NCBI GenBank assembly: GCA_021828745.1
Contig: JAJZDE010000047.1
Location: forward strand, 1-9,786
Direction: 5' to 3'
DNA: 9,786 nucleotides
DNA from: Pseudomonadota bacterium
Lineage (GTDB): Bacteria; Pseudomonadota; Gammaproteobacteria; Burkholderiales; Ferrovaceae
Shown: piece by piece, positions 1-7,273 of the stretch
Layout: each line of letters begins with the position of its first letter
Position numbering within the stretch: the stretch's first letter is position 1
Translations under genes and position numbers: made by a program
The notes under the pieces: model-generated
What the model was told of the DNA's origin: nothing
Database searches by the model: none
What the model saw: the letters and a program-made list of their open reading frames with translations, nothing else

Positions 1-56
1 CTCTCCGCATTCAGCATCAAGTCTTCCGTATCTAGTTTTTCCTCCTGATGACGAGC

Positions 57-80
57 AGTTTCGTGGAGCGCCACGAAACT
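57..80. repeat. Perfect inverted repeat upstream of cusC
   Basis: Arms AGTTTCGTGG (57-66) and CCACGAAACT (71-80) are exact reverse complements around a 4-nt AGCG loop. The element ends 18 nt before the cusC Shine-Dalgarno. No T-tract follows it on either strand, so it does not look like an intrinsic terminator. It could be a dyad operator for a copper-responsive regulator, or a hairpin in the cus leader RNA; which of these is inference. The rest of positions 1-97 holds no convincing promoter or gene. Confidence 0.6.
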
Positions 81-97
81 GGTGCTTGCATTATTCC

Positions 98-103
98 GGA
101 GGA
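98..103 (+). promoter_or_regulatory. Ribosome binding site fixing the cusC start
   Basis: GGAGGA lies 8 nt before a TTG codon at 112, which is ideal spacing. The in-frame GTG at 82 has no comparable site upstream, and starting there would place this Shine-Dalgarno inside the coding region. This site is the main reason for choosing the TTG start. Confidence 0.7.
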
Positions 104-111
104 ATTCACCC

Positions 112-1362
112 TTGTTCAAGTCAAAACGTTTTCTGTTGAGGCATGTTGTATCCTCATTGTCCCTTCTTGCCTGGACCGCATCCTGTCATGCCCTGAGCTA
201 TCAGGAGGCCATCGATCAGGCGGAAATCCATGCCTCGGAACTCAAAGCCCGTCAAAATTCGTTGACGGCCGCCCAACAACGACAGATCTCGGCCGGGGAG
301 TTACCCGACCCGAAACTGGTCACAGGCATAAACAACCTGCCTGTGCAGGGCGAGCAGGCCTGGAGTACAGGCCAGAGTTTCCTGACCATGGAGGTGGTCG
401 GTGTGCGCCAGGAAATGACCAATGGAGAAAAGCGGGAGGCGGCCCGTCACATGGCTCAAGCCAATGTCAGCCGTGCCGACCTGGAGTTGGAAGTGGAACG
501 CTTGACGATCCGACGCCAAACGCTCTTGGCCTGGCTAAAAGTCTATTACGCAGAACAAAGATATAAGGTGCTGGACCAACTGGAAGCAGAAAATCGTCTC
601 CAGTCATTGGCATCGACGGCACAATTGGCCGCCGCCCAGAGCACCGCCGAGGAAAGCCTGCAAGCCCGAAGCGAAGCGGCTACCCTGGCCGACCGCAAGG
701 ATGAACTGGTACGCGACATTGCCACTGCCCGCATCGAGTTGTCCCGATGGATCGGCGTGGCGGCCGACCAACCTCTGACGGGCGGCCCGCCTCCCCAATT
801 GGAGCCTATGGAGCATTTGCACCATACGCTGGACAAACATCCGGATATTGCCGTATTCGAGGCTCAGAAGGCTTCAGCCCAGGCGGCTGTGGACTTGGCG
901 GAGGCCGCCAAACGACCGGATTGGGGCGTGGAACTGGACTATGAGCACCTGGGTCCCCCCTTTGGGGACATGGTAAACGTTCTGTTCACCATCGATTTGC
1001 CCATATTTACCCGAACCCGACAAAACCCCCAGATCGCGGCCCAGCGACAGGAATTGGAACAAGTCGCCGAGGAAAGGGAAACCATGTTGCGCCAACATAC
1101 CATGGAACTGGAGACCCAACTGGCCGAGCAAACTTCCCTGTCGCATCAGATCGAGCGCGTCGATCAGGAATGGCTCCCCCTTTCCCAGGAAAAACTTAGC
1201 CTGGCAACGGCTGCCTATCGTTCCGGCAAAGGTTCGTTGACGGCCGTACTCGAAGCCCGCCGTTCGATACTGGGCATCAAAATGAAACGGATTGATCTGG
1301 AAGAGCGGCGGAGCAACGCGGAAACTGTCTTGCGCTACCTGTCCGAAGAGGTGCAACCATGA
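112..1362 (+). CDS. cusC: CusC-like outer-membrane efflux channel (TolC/OEP family)
   Basis: Outer-membrane factor of a tripartite RND metal pump; it forms the periplasm-spanning exit duct. Starting at TTG 112 gives 416 aa, normal for CusC/CzcC-type proteins. The N-terminus is a Sec signal peptide: basic FKSKRFLLR, a hydrophobic stretch, then a CHA-like cleavage site near residue 27. TASC nearby resembles a lipobox, but Thr at -3 is atypical, so lipidation is doubtful. The mature protein is rich in long Gln/Glu/Ala helices typical of the two OEP repeats. The segment GELPDPKLVTGINNLPV is characteristic of outer-membrane factors paired with heavy-metal RND pumps. A longer GTG start at 82 (426 aa) is possible but puts ten residues before the signal peptide. 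Its stop overlaps the cusB start (ATGA), so the two are translationally coupled. The exact metal is inferred from CusA and CusF. Confidence 0.9.
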   Translation: MFKSKRFLLRHVVSSLSLLAWTASCHALSYQEAIDQAEIHASELKARQNSLTAAQQRQISAGELPDPKLVTGINNLPVQGEQAWSTGQSFLTMEVVGVRQEMTNGEKREAARHMAQANVSRADLELEVERLTIRRQTLLAWLKVYYAEQRYKVLDQLEAENRLQSLASTAQLAAAQSTAEESLQARSEAATLADRKDELVRDIATARIELSRWIGVAADQPLTGGPPPQLEPMEHLHHTLDKHPDIAVFEAQKASAQAAVDLAEAAKRPDWGVELDYEHLGPPFGDMVNVLFTIDLPIFTRTRQNPQIAAQRQELEQVAEERETMLRQHTMELETQLAEQTSLSHQIERVDQEWLPLSQEKLSLATAAYRSGKGSLTAVLEARRSILGIKMKRIDLEERRSNAETVLRYLSEEVQP

Positions 1363-2615
1363 ATCGAAAAAGCGTATGGGTCCTCATCGCAGCCATCGCG
1401 GGCTTGATGACGATGGGCGGTCTCGCAGGGTACAGACTGGGACAGCGTACTTCCAGCCGCCCACCGATGGAAATTCCTCCCGCCCGAACCCAGTCCAACC
1501 AGACGGGACAGCAAATCCTGTACTGGTATGACCCCATGAAACCAGACCAGCACTTTGACAAACCGGGCAAGTCGCCCTTCATGGACATGGACCTCGTCCC
1601 CATGGTAGGCACTGAGGATCCAAAGGATATCGATGAAGGCATAAGGATCGATCCCCGTCTGCTTCAAAATACGGGAGTCAAACTGGCCCTGGTGGAGCGA
1701 GGTCCTCTGGACCTTACGGTCGAAGCAGAAGGCACGCTGACTTTTGACGAACGTCAGGTAACGATCGTACAAGCTCGTTCTGCAGGGTTGGTGGAACGGG
1801 TCTATGCCCTTGCGCCCAACGATGTCATTGGCGCAGGTGCGCCCTTGGCAGATTTGCGTATTCCCGAATGGTATGGCGCACAGATGGAATTCATTGCCCT
1901 GCGCAAGGCCAATGAACCGGATTTGGCCGCTGCGGCACGAAACCGTTTGAAGCAATTGGGGATGACTGAAGAACAGGTGACCCGCCTGGATCACAGCGAT
2001 ACGCCCCAGGCGGTGGTGACGGTGACAGCCTCACAGGGAGGCGTCTTGAGCGAGTTGGGGGTACGCGCGGGAATGACGGTCAGCCCCGGCCAGACACTGG
2101 CGCGCATCAATAGTCTGGACACGATCTGGATGGATACGGAAATCCCGGAAGCACTGGGGAAGGGAATCGTGGTGGGGCAATCGGTATCCGCAGACTTCAC
2201 GGGACTACCGGGACAGACCTTCACCGGAAGAATCATGACCGTGCTGCCCATTTTGAATGTGGATACCCGAACACTCCGGTTGCGGATCGAATGGGCCAAT
2301 CCGAAGGGGCGATTACGCCCCGGGATGTACGCCAGGGTTCGGATTGAACAGCATACCCGGGACCACGTCCTCATGGTCCCTGCAGAGGCAGTCATCGTCA
2401 CGGGAAAACGCGATGTAGTCATCACGATGAGGAAGGAGGGATATTTTTTGCCTGTGGAAGTGGTGCCGGGACGGGAGGGCAAGGGTAAAACCGAAATCCT
2501 CTCCGGACTGCAGGAGGGTCAAAAAATAGTGACTTCCGGACAATTCCTGATCGATTCGGAAGCCAGCCTCAAGGGTGTATTGACGCGCATGGAAAAAGCG
2601 GGGATGCCACAATGA
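1359..2615 (+). CDS. cusB: CusB-like periplasmic adaptor (membrane fusion protein)
   Basis: Adaptor of 418 aa linking the inner-membrane pump to the outer-membrane channel. Residues about 6-25 form an N-terminal hydrophobic anchor or signal. Residues about 53-83 form a small heavy-metal-binding domain beginning ILYWYDPM, with Met60, Met75, Met77 and Met82. In this variant the Cys and His found in related CPMHP-type domains are replaced by Asp and Met, which suits Cu(I)/Ag(I). Next come the barrel-sandwich/lipoyl-like halves (about 130-170 and 215-255), with only a short helical segment between them (about 172-210). The beta-barrel and membrane-proximal domains follow (about 256-405; note [13 protein letters not shown]). 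It overlaps cusC and cusA by ATGA at each end. In characterised CusB proteins, N-terminal Met residues accept metal from CusF; the same role is inferred here. Confidence 0.93.
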   Translation: MNRKSVWVLIAAIAGLMTMGGLAGYRLGQRTSSRPPMEIPPARTQSNQTGQQILYWYDPMKPDQHFDKPGKSPFMDMDLVPMVGTEDPKDIDEGIRIDPRLLQNTGVKLALVERGPLDLTVEAEGTLTFDERQVTIVQARSAGLVERVYALAPNDVIGAGAPLADLRIPEWYGAQMEFIALRKANEPDLAAAARNRLKQLGMTEEQVTRLDHSDTPQAVVTVTASQGGVLSELGVRAGMTVSPGQTLARINSLDTIWMDTEIPEALGKGIVVGQSVSADFTGLPGQTFTGRIMTVLPILNVDTRTLRLRIEWANPKGRLRPGMYARVRIEQHTRDHVLMVPAEAVIVTGKRDVVITMRKEGYFLPVEVVPGREGKGKTEILSGLQEGQKIVTSGQFLIDSEASLKGVLTRMEKAGMPQ

Positions 2616-5600
2616 TCGCCCGGCTCATCCGCTGGTCGGTCAGCCATCGCTTTTTGGTTTTGCTGGCGACTTTGCTGCTGCTGTTGGGAGGGCTATGGGC
2701 AGTCCGCACCAATCCTGTGGATGCCTTGCCGGATCTGTCCGATGTTCAGGTCATCATCCGTACCTCATTTCCGGGGCAAGCCCCCCAGATTGTGGAGGAT
2801 CAAGTCACCTACCCCCTGACCACCACCATGCTGTCCGTTCCTGGCGCAAAAACCGTACGGGGTTATTCCTTCTTCGGCGATTCCTTTGTCTATGTCCTGT
2901 TTGAGGATGGGACTGATCTTTACTGGGCCCGTTCCAGGGTTCTCGAATATCTCAACCAGATCCAGAATCGCCTGCCAGTCACGGCCAGATCCTCCATGGG
3001 TCCCGATGCCACGGGGATCGGCTGGATTTATGAATATGCGTTGGTGGATCACAGCGGTCGGCATGATCTGGGAGACCTGCGCGCCCTACAGGACTGGTTT
3101 CTCAAGTATGAACTCAAAAGTTTGCCGAATGTGGCCGAAGTGGCCTCCATCGGCGGCATGGTACGCGAGTACCAGGTGGTCCCAGACCCGGCCAAACTTG
3201 CGGCCTACCACATCACAGGGGATCAGATCGTGGCGGCCCTGCGTGGCGGCAATCAGGAAGCCGGTGGGGGCGTGGTGGAGCAGGGTGAGGCGGAGTACAT
3301 GGTGCGTGCTACCGGTTATCTCAAAACACTGGAAGATTTCAGGACGATCCCTTTGACGACCCATGACGGTTTTTCTGTGCGTCTGGGAGATGTCGCGCGG
3401 GTTCAAACAGGTCCACAAATGCGCCGGGGAATAGCCGAACTCGATGGGCAGGGGGAAGTCGCGGGTGGGGTGGTGATTTTACGGTCAGGGAAAAATGCGC
3501 GCGACACCCTCAGCGCCGTGAAAGAGAAATTGATCTCCCTGCAAAAAAGCCTACCCGCCGTGGTGGAGATCGTCCCCACTTATGACCGCAGTCGGTTGAT
3601 CGACCGTGCCATCGCCAACCTCGAACATAAACTGATCGAGGAATTTATCGTGGTGGCGCTGGTCTGCGGTCTATTTCTGCGCCATTTCCGATCCGCCCTG
3701 GTCGCCATCGTTTCTTTACCCCTGGGGGTGTTGGCGGCTTTTGTCATGATGCGTTACCAAGGCATCAACGGCAATATCCTGTCTTTGGGAGGAATCGCCA
3801 TTGCGGTAGGAGCCATGGTGGACGCCGCCGTGGTCATGATCGAAAATGCCCATAAAAAAATCGAACATTGGCAGCACCAGCACCCAGGATTGCTTCTGGA
3901 AGGGGCTGCCCACTGGGCGGTGGTGACAGAAGCAGCCGTAGAGGTCGGGCCCGCACTGTTTTTCAGCTTGCTCATCATCACTCTGTCGTTCATACCCGTG
4001 TTCACACTGGAAGCCCAGGAAGGGCGCCTCTTTGCGCCGCTGGCCTTTACCAAAAGTTATGCCATGGCAGGGGCAGCGGGGCTGGCGGTGACTTTGATCC
4101 CCATCCTGATGGGGTACTGGATTCGTGGCAAGATCCCCAAGGAACGAGCCAACCCCCTGAATCGGTGGTTGATTGCGCTGTACCAACCTCTGCTGAGTAG
4201 AGCCTTGCAGCATCCTAAAGCGACTTTGGCCATTGCACTGGTGGTACTGCTGACGAGCATATGGCCCGTCTCCCAACTGGGGGGGGAATTTCTCCCGCCC
4301 CTGGACGAGGGAGACCTGCTCTATATGCCCTCTGCGCTGCCTGGCTTATCTGCGGCCAAGGCTGCCGAGTTGCTTCAACAAACCGATCGCCTGATCAAGA
4401 CCGTACCCGAGGTGAAGCGTGTCTTTGGCAAGGCAGGACGAGCCGATACGGCGACAGATCCCGCTCCCCTGGAAATGTTTGAAACCACGGTCCAGTTCAA
4501 GCCTCGCGACCAGTGGCGTCCAGGCATGACTCCAGAGAAGTTGGTGGCGGAACTTGATCGCACGGTTCGTATTCCCGGACTGTCCAATTTCTGGGTTCCG
4601 CCCATTCGCAACCGCATCGACATGTTGGCCACAGGAATCAAGAGCCCCATCGGAGTGAAGGTTTCAGGACCGGATCTGGCCACGGTGGAATCCGTCGCCA
4701 TGGCCGTGGAAAAGGTGGCGCAGGCGATCCCGGGCGTGACCTCCGCCTTTGCCGAGCGTCTGACCGGCGGGCGATACCTTACAGTGAATATCGATCGTGT
4801 GGCAGCCGCGCGTTACGGTCTCAACATCGATACCATTCAAGCCGCAGTGACCACTTTGGTCGGTGGTGACGCCATCGGAGAAACTGTCGAAGGAACGGCG
4901 CGTTTTCCCATCAACGTGCGCTATCCCCGTGCGGATCGGGATTCATTGCATGCTCTGCGCCAATTGCCCCTGTTCACGCCCGGCGGGCAGTGGATCACCC
5001 TGGGAACGGTGGCCCAGGTAAACTACGACCAGGGCCCCTCCATGCTGAAAAGTGAAAATGCGCGTCTGGCGAGTTGGGTCTATGTGGATGTGCGGGGGCG
5101 GGATCTGGCTTCGGTGGTGGGGGATTTACGCCGGGCGGTGACGCGGGAGATCCCCCTGCCTTCCGGAGTGAGTGTAGCTTACTCCGGTCAGTTCGAGTAC
5201 ATGGAACGCGCCAATCAACGACTGAAGATTGTGGTCCCGACCACCTTGCTGATCATTTTTGTGCTGCTCACCCTGACCTTCCAGCGCGTGGATGAAGCTT
5301 TGCTGATCATGGGCACATTACCGTTTGCACTGACCGGCGGGATCTGGTTGTTATACCTGCTGCATTACAATCTTTCCGTCGCCACCGCAGTGGGTTTCAT
5401 CGCGCTGGCCGGGGTATCTGCGGAATTTGGCGTCATCATGCTGCTCTATCTGCGCCAGGCGCTGGAAGCGCGCTTGGCGGCAACCGACGCTCCCCTGACC
5501 CCTGCGGTTCTCGAGGACGCCATCCGTGTGGGTGCCGTGCTACGGGTACGCCCCAAGGCCATGACCGTGGCGGTCATCCTGGCGGGGCTCATGCCCATCC

Positions 5601-5791
5601 TTTGGGGAAGCGGGACGGGCTCCGAAATCATGAGCCGCATTGCGGCCCCCATGGCAGGGGGCATGCTGACCGCCCCCCTGCTTTCCATGTTCGTCATCCC
5701 GGCCGCTTACCGGTTACTGCGTTCACCGCGCAGTACAGGCCGACGATGGGCTTCATTCAACCGCACCACCACTTCAACCAAAAGGAAATGA
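2612..5791 (+). CDS. cusA: CusA-like Cu(I)/Ag(I) RND efflux pump (HME family)
   Basis: Proton-driven inner-membrane transporter of 1059 aa, the usual length for heavy-metal RND pumps. TM1 is about 12-31. A large periplasmic loop follows, with the family segment [16 protein letters not shown]2-TM7 are about 340-550, a second periplasmic loop spans about 560-865, and TM8-TM12 follow. TM4 carries [16 protein letters not shown] with Asp404. Glu938 (SAEFG) and Lys982 (RVRPKAMT) match the other proton-relay residues. Met572 (LLYMPS), Met622 (PLEMFE) and Met671 (RIDMLA) align with the three Met of the E. coli CusA Cu(I)/Ag(I) site (573, 623, 672). This argues for monovalent Cu/Ag, not the divalent metals of CzcA. 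It is coupled to cusB by ATGA overlap. A basic Ser/Thr/Arg-rich tail ends the protein. No frameshift or missing key residue is seen. Confidence 0.96.
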   Translation: MIARLIRWSVSHRFLVLLATLLLLLGGLWAVRTNPVDALPDLSDVQVIIRTSFPGQAPQIVEDQVTYPLTTTMLSVPGAKTVRGYSFFGDSFVYVLFEDGTDLYWARSRVLEYLNQIQNRLPVTARSSMGPDATGIGWIYEYALVDHSGRHDLGDLRALQDWFLKYELKSLPNVAEVASIGGMVREYQVVPDPAKLAAYHITGDQIVAALRGGNQEAGGGVVEQGEAEYMVRATGYLKTLEDFRTIPLTTHDGFSVRLGDVARVQTGPQMRRGIAELDGQGEVAGGVVILRSGKNARDTLSAVKEKLISLQKSLPAVVEIVPTYDRSRLIDRAIANLEHKLIEEFIVVALVCGLFLRHFRSALVAIVSLPLGVLAAFVMMRYQGINGNILSLGGIAIAVGAMVDAAVVMIENAHKKIEHWQHQHPGLLLEGAAHWAVVTEAAVEVGPALFFSLLIITLSFIPVFTLEAQEGRLFAPLAFTKSYAMAGAAGLAVTLIPILMGYWIRGKIPKERANPLNRWLIALYQPLLSRALQHPKATLAIALVVLLTSIWPVSQLGGEFLPPLDEGDLLYMPSALPGLSAAKAAELLQQTDRLIKTVPEVKRVFGKAGRADTATDPAPLEMFETTVQFKPRDQWRPGMTPEKLVAELDRTVRIPGLSNFWVPPIRNRIDMLATGIKSPIGVKVSGPDLATVESVAMAVEKVAQAIPGVTSAFAERLTGGRYLTVNIDRVAAARYGLNIDTIQAAVTTLVGGDAIGETVEGTARFPINVRYPRADRDSLHALRQLPLFTPGGQWITLGTVAQVNYDQGPSMLKSENARLASWVYVDVRGRDLASVVGDLRRAVTREIPLPSGVSVAYSGQFEYMERANQRLKIVVPTTLLIIFVLLTLTFQRVDEALLIMGTLPFALTGGIWLLYLLHYNLSVATAVGFIALAGVSAEFGVIMLLYLRQALEARLAATDAPLTPAVLEDAIRVGAVLRVRPKAMTVAVILAGLMPILWGSGTGSEIMSRIAAPMAGGMLTAPLLSMFVIPAAYRLLRSPRSTGRRWASFNRTTTSTKRK

Positions 5792-5795
5792 CACC

Positions 5796-6170
5796 ATGAA
5801 AACGATGCGTTCAACCACGATGGCTCTGCTCACCTTGCTGTCCGTCACGCCTCTTTCTCATGCCGAGGGCATGAACATGAATGGAGTGAATATGAATAAC
5901 ATGCCAATGTCTGGCCCGATGGCCGAACCGATGAGCAAAAAAATTCATCACGGCATTGGAATCGTCCGGAAGGTGGATGTAGAAAATGGCCGAATCACCA
6001 TTGCCCATGAACCCATCCCCAGTATTCAGTGGCCAGCCATGACAATGACCTTTGCCGTGCAGAACGGGAAACTGCTCGACCAAATCACCGTAGGCGAGAA
6101 GATCAAGTTCGATCTGGTTCAGTCAGCGAAGGATCAGTACCAAGTGACCCGCATGACACCGGTCCGATAA
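5796..6170 (+). CDS. cusF: CusF-like periplasmic Cu(I)/Ag(I) chaperone
   Basis: Small periplasmic protein of 124 aa that binds Cu(I)/Ag(I) and delivers it to the CusB/CusA pump. Residues 1-23 are a signal peptide ending SHA. A Met-rich linker (about 24-46) has seven Met in 23 residues, with NMN and MPM clusters. The OB-fold domain (about 50-124) carries His71, Trp79, Met82 and Met84 in IAHEPIPSIQWPAMTM. Their spacing (8, 3, 2) is the same as the H36/W44/M47/M49 ligand set of E. coli CusF, where Trp makes a cation-pi contact with the metal. AAAGGAAA precedes the ATG, and cusF starts 4 nt after the cusA stop, so it belongs to the operon. Family and metal assignment are firm; extra metal binding by the linker is inference. 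Confidence 0.93.
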   Translation: MKTMRSTTMALLTLLSVTPLSHAEGMNMNGVNMNNMPMSGPMAEPMSKKIHHGIGIVRKVDVENGRITIAHEPIPSIQWPAMTMTFAVQNGKLLDQITVGEKIKFDLVQSAKDQYQVTRMTPVR

Positions 6171-6226
6171 CTTACTACCGGAGGGAAACTTTCGAAAAAC
6201 AAAACAGGACACTGAGGCATGAGACC

Positions 6227-6703
6227 ATGAAAAATAATCGCAATCTTGTCATCGGAATATTGCTGCGGATTATCAGCGTCATCGGGTTGTCCACCTTGTC
6301 CGGGATGCGACCAGCCATGGGGAGTATGATGGGTGGCGGCACCATGATGATGAATTGCACGATGATGGGTGCCCGGCTTCCGCCAGGCATCAATCCCGAA
6401 AACCTTCCTGACCCGCAGTCAACTGGCGCGCAATTGCTTGCACAGTATTGCACCCAGTGTCATGTCTTGCCCGACCCCAAGCAACACGCAGCCAATGAAT
6501 GGCCAAGTGTCGTTGAACGCATGACGCAGAACATGAAGACGATGGGCAAACCGATTCCTGACAAGGAAACGCTCAAAACCGTCATTGAGTTCTTGCAAAC
6601 CCATGCGAAACAGGTAAATGGAAAACGGGTCAGCAGTTTATCTGCTGACCCGTTGTTTTACTGGCGGAGTGGACGGGACTCGAACCCGCGACCCCCGGCG
6701 TGA
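6227..6703 (+). CDS. Met-rich small c-type cytochrome; 3' end runs through terminator
   Basis: Likely periplasmic monoheme c-type cytochrome. From ATG 6227 (GAGG 9 nt upstream) the frame codes 158 aa. Residues about 6-26 form a signal or membrane anchor. Residues 27-48 are very Met-rich (MGSMMGGGTMMMNCTMMG, with Cys44). The heme motif CTQCH is at 75-79, with downstream Met100, Met103 and Met106 as candidate axial ligands. PDPQSTGAQLLAQYCTQCH and a final helix (IEFLQTHA, about 120-127) complete a compact cytochrome fold. Residues from about 133 onward are encoded by the terminator hairpin and then the antisense of tRNA-Asp (SGRDSNPRPPA), so this tail is probably not native. Removing one G at 6613-6614 gives CAG TAA, ending the protein at 129 aa. 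It is the last gene of the cus operon; electron transfer or redox chemistry linked to periplasmic copper is only inferred. An in-frame upstream ATG at 6029 lies inside cusF and is unlikely. Confidence 0.75.
   Translation: MKNNRNLVIGILLRIISVIGLSTLSGMRPAMGSMMGGGTMMMNCTMMGARLPPGINPENLPDPQSTGAQLLAQYCTQCHVLPDPKQHAANEWPSVVERMTQNMKTMGKPIPDKETLKTVIEFLQTHAKQVNGKRVSSLSADPLFYWRSGRDSNPRPPA
6624..6659. terminator. Bidirectional intrinsic terminator between convergent units
   Basis: AACGGGTCAGCAG (6624-6636) pairs perfectly with CTGCTGACCCGTT (6642-6654): a 13-bp stem with a 5-nt TTTAT loop. GTTTT follows on the + strand. AAAA at 6622-6625 supplies a T-run on the - strand. It can therefore end the cus operon from the left and the hupB-tRNA transcript from the right; tRNA-Asp ends 8 nt away. 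The cytochrome reading frame has no stop before it. Confidence 0.88.
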
Positions 6704-6738
6704 CAGGCCGGTATTCTAACCAACTGAACTACCACTCC
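6662..6738 (-). tRNA. tRNA-Asp (anticodon GUC)
   Basis: A 77-nt gene including encoded CCA. The acceptor stem GGAGTGG pairs with CCACTCC. The D arm is GTTC-AGTTGGTTA-GAAT. The anticodon stem CCGGC/GCCGG encloses CTGTCAC, giving GTC at 6702-6704 (complement strand). The T arm reads CGGGTTCGAGTCCCG. Discriminator G then CCA closes the gene. It lies 31 nt downstream of tRNA-Val on the same strand. Its 3' end faces the cus operon, and its antisense is read as the tail of the cytochrome frame. Confidence 0.97.
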
Positions 6739-6769
6739 TTAGACTTTCGACCGGCGAATGACCCGGTTC

Positions 6770-6845
6770 TGGTGGGTGCTGAGGGGCTCGAACCCCCGAC
6801 ATTCGCCTTGTAAGGGCGACGCTCTACCAACTGAGCTAAGCACCC
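6770..6845 (-). tRNA. tRNA-Val (anticodon UAC)
   Basis: A 76-nt gene including encoded CCA. The acceptor stem GGGTGCT pairs with AGCACCC. The D arm is GCTCAGTTGGTAGAGC. The anticodon loop CTTACAA gives TAC at 6810-6812 (complement strand). The T arm reads GGGGGTTCGAGCCCC. It starts only 8 nt after the hupB stop, leaving no room for its own promoter unless one lies inside hupB. It is probably processed from the hupB transcript together with tRNA-Asp. Confidence 0.97.
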
Positions 6846-6853
6846 AAAGACTG

Positions 6854-7126
6854 CTAGTTTACACTATCCTTGAGCACTTTGCCAGCCCTGAATTTAGGAA
6901 CTTTGGCAGCTTCGATCTGGATGGTCTCTCCAGTGCTGGGGTTACGCCCAGTGCGAGCCGCCCGTTTTCCTACATGGAACGTCCCAAACCCGACCAGAGA
7001 AACCTGTCCTCCTTTCTTAAGCGTCGACTGAATGGCGCTGATAGCCCCTTCCAGAGCCCGCCCTGCAGCCGCTTTGGAAATATCAGCCGCATCAGCCATC
7101 TGTTCGATCAGTTCACTTTTGTTCAC
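6854..7126 (-). CDS. hupB: DNA-binding protein HU-beta
   Basis: Nucleoid-associated histone-like protein of 90 aa, the full family length; it bends and compacts DNA as a dimer. The N-terminus [20 protein letters not shown] is the helical dimerisation region. GFGTF (46-50) leads into the DNA-binding arm, where RNPSTGETI carries Pro63, the intercalating proline of the family. The C-terminal [16 protein letters not shown] is also typical. The start is GTG, with AAGGGG 8 nt upstream. The stop is TAG. It follows lon, the conserved proteobacterial order, and has its own strong promoter in the 147-nt gap. The two tRNA genes come directly after it. HU-alpha (hupA) is the alternative, but the lon neighbourhood favours hupB. 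Confidence 0.96.
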   Translation of the reverse strand: MNKSELIEQMADAADISKAAAGRALEGAISAIQSTLKKGGQVSLVGFGTFHVGKRAARTGRNPSTGETIQIEAAKVPKFRAGKVLKDSVN

Positions 7127-7218
7127 CTGGAATACCCCTTATTGTTAGTTAGGAACAACAACAGACCTCTTCACTCTTATCCTGCACGGGGGATGCTTCA
7201 GTTCAGGATGCATCGCCC

Positions 7219-7247
7219 TTTATAAGGGGCAATGCGTCCTCTGTCAA
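7219..7247 (-). promoter_or_regulatory. Sigma-70 promoter of hupB
   Basis: On the minus strand TTGACA (7242-7247) is a perfect -35 box, separated by exactly 17 bp from TATAAA (7219-7224). Transcription would start near 7212, giving an untranslated leader of about 85 nt before the GTG. The -10 box sits at the centre of a near-perfect 16-bp palindrome (7215-7230). No hairpin terminator is seen between lon and this promoter, so lon readthrough into hupB is also possible. Confidence 0.8.
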
Positions 7248-7273
7248 CCGTTTTTCAGTGAGTTGTGACAAAT

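Noticed and set aside
1..17. Possible divergent minus-strand gene starting at ATG 17-15 with GGAAG at 23-27.
   Set aside because: Only five codons lie in the window and no protein family can be recognised. A divergent regulator is attractive but unsupported.
1..48. Open frame 1 ending in TGA at 46-48, possibly the tail of an upstream plus-strand gene.
   Set aside because: Fifteen open codons are expected by chance about half the time, and the residues show no recognisable motif.
3289..3296. GGCGGAGT inside cusA matching the 3' end of tRNA-Asp, considered as an att copy.
   Set aside because: An 8-bp match inside an intact conserved gene is expected by chance and is too short for an attachment site.
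6178..6230. Strong Shine-Dalgarno GGAGGG at 6180-6185 before the cytochrome gene, and a three-codon ATG-AGA-CCA-TGA frame at 6219-6230.
   Set aside because: No start codon lies at usable distance from the GGAGGG, and a three-codon frame overlapping the next ATG is not evidence of a leader peptide.
7179..7209. ATCCTG/CAGGAT hairpin in the hupB leader.
   Set aside because: A 6-bp stem with a 19-nt loop is weak and matches no known leader element.
6758..7225. Plus-strand open frame of 155 aa across tRNA-Val and hupB.
   Set aside because: Its start is antisense tRNA read as protein (RGSNPRHSPCKGDALPTELS, a well-known artefact) and the rest is antisense to hupB.
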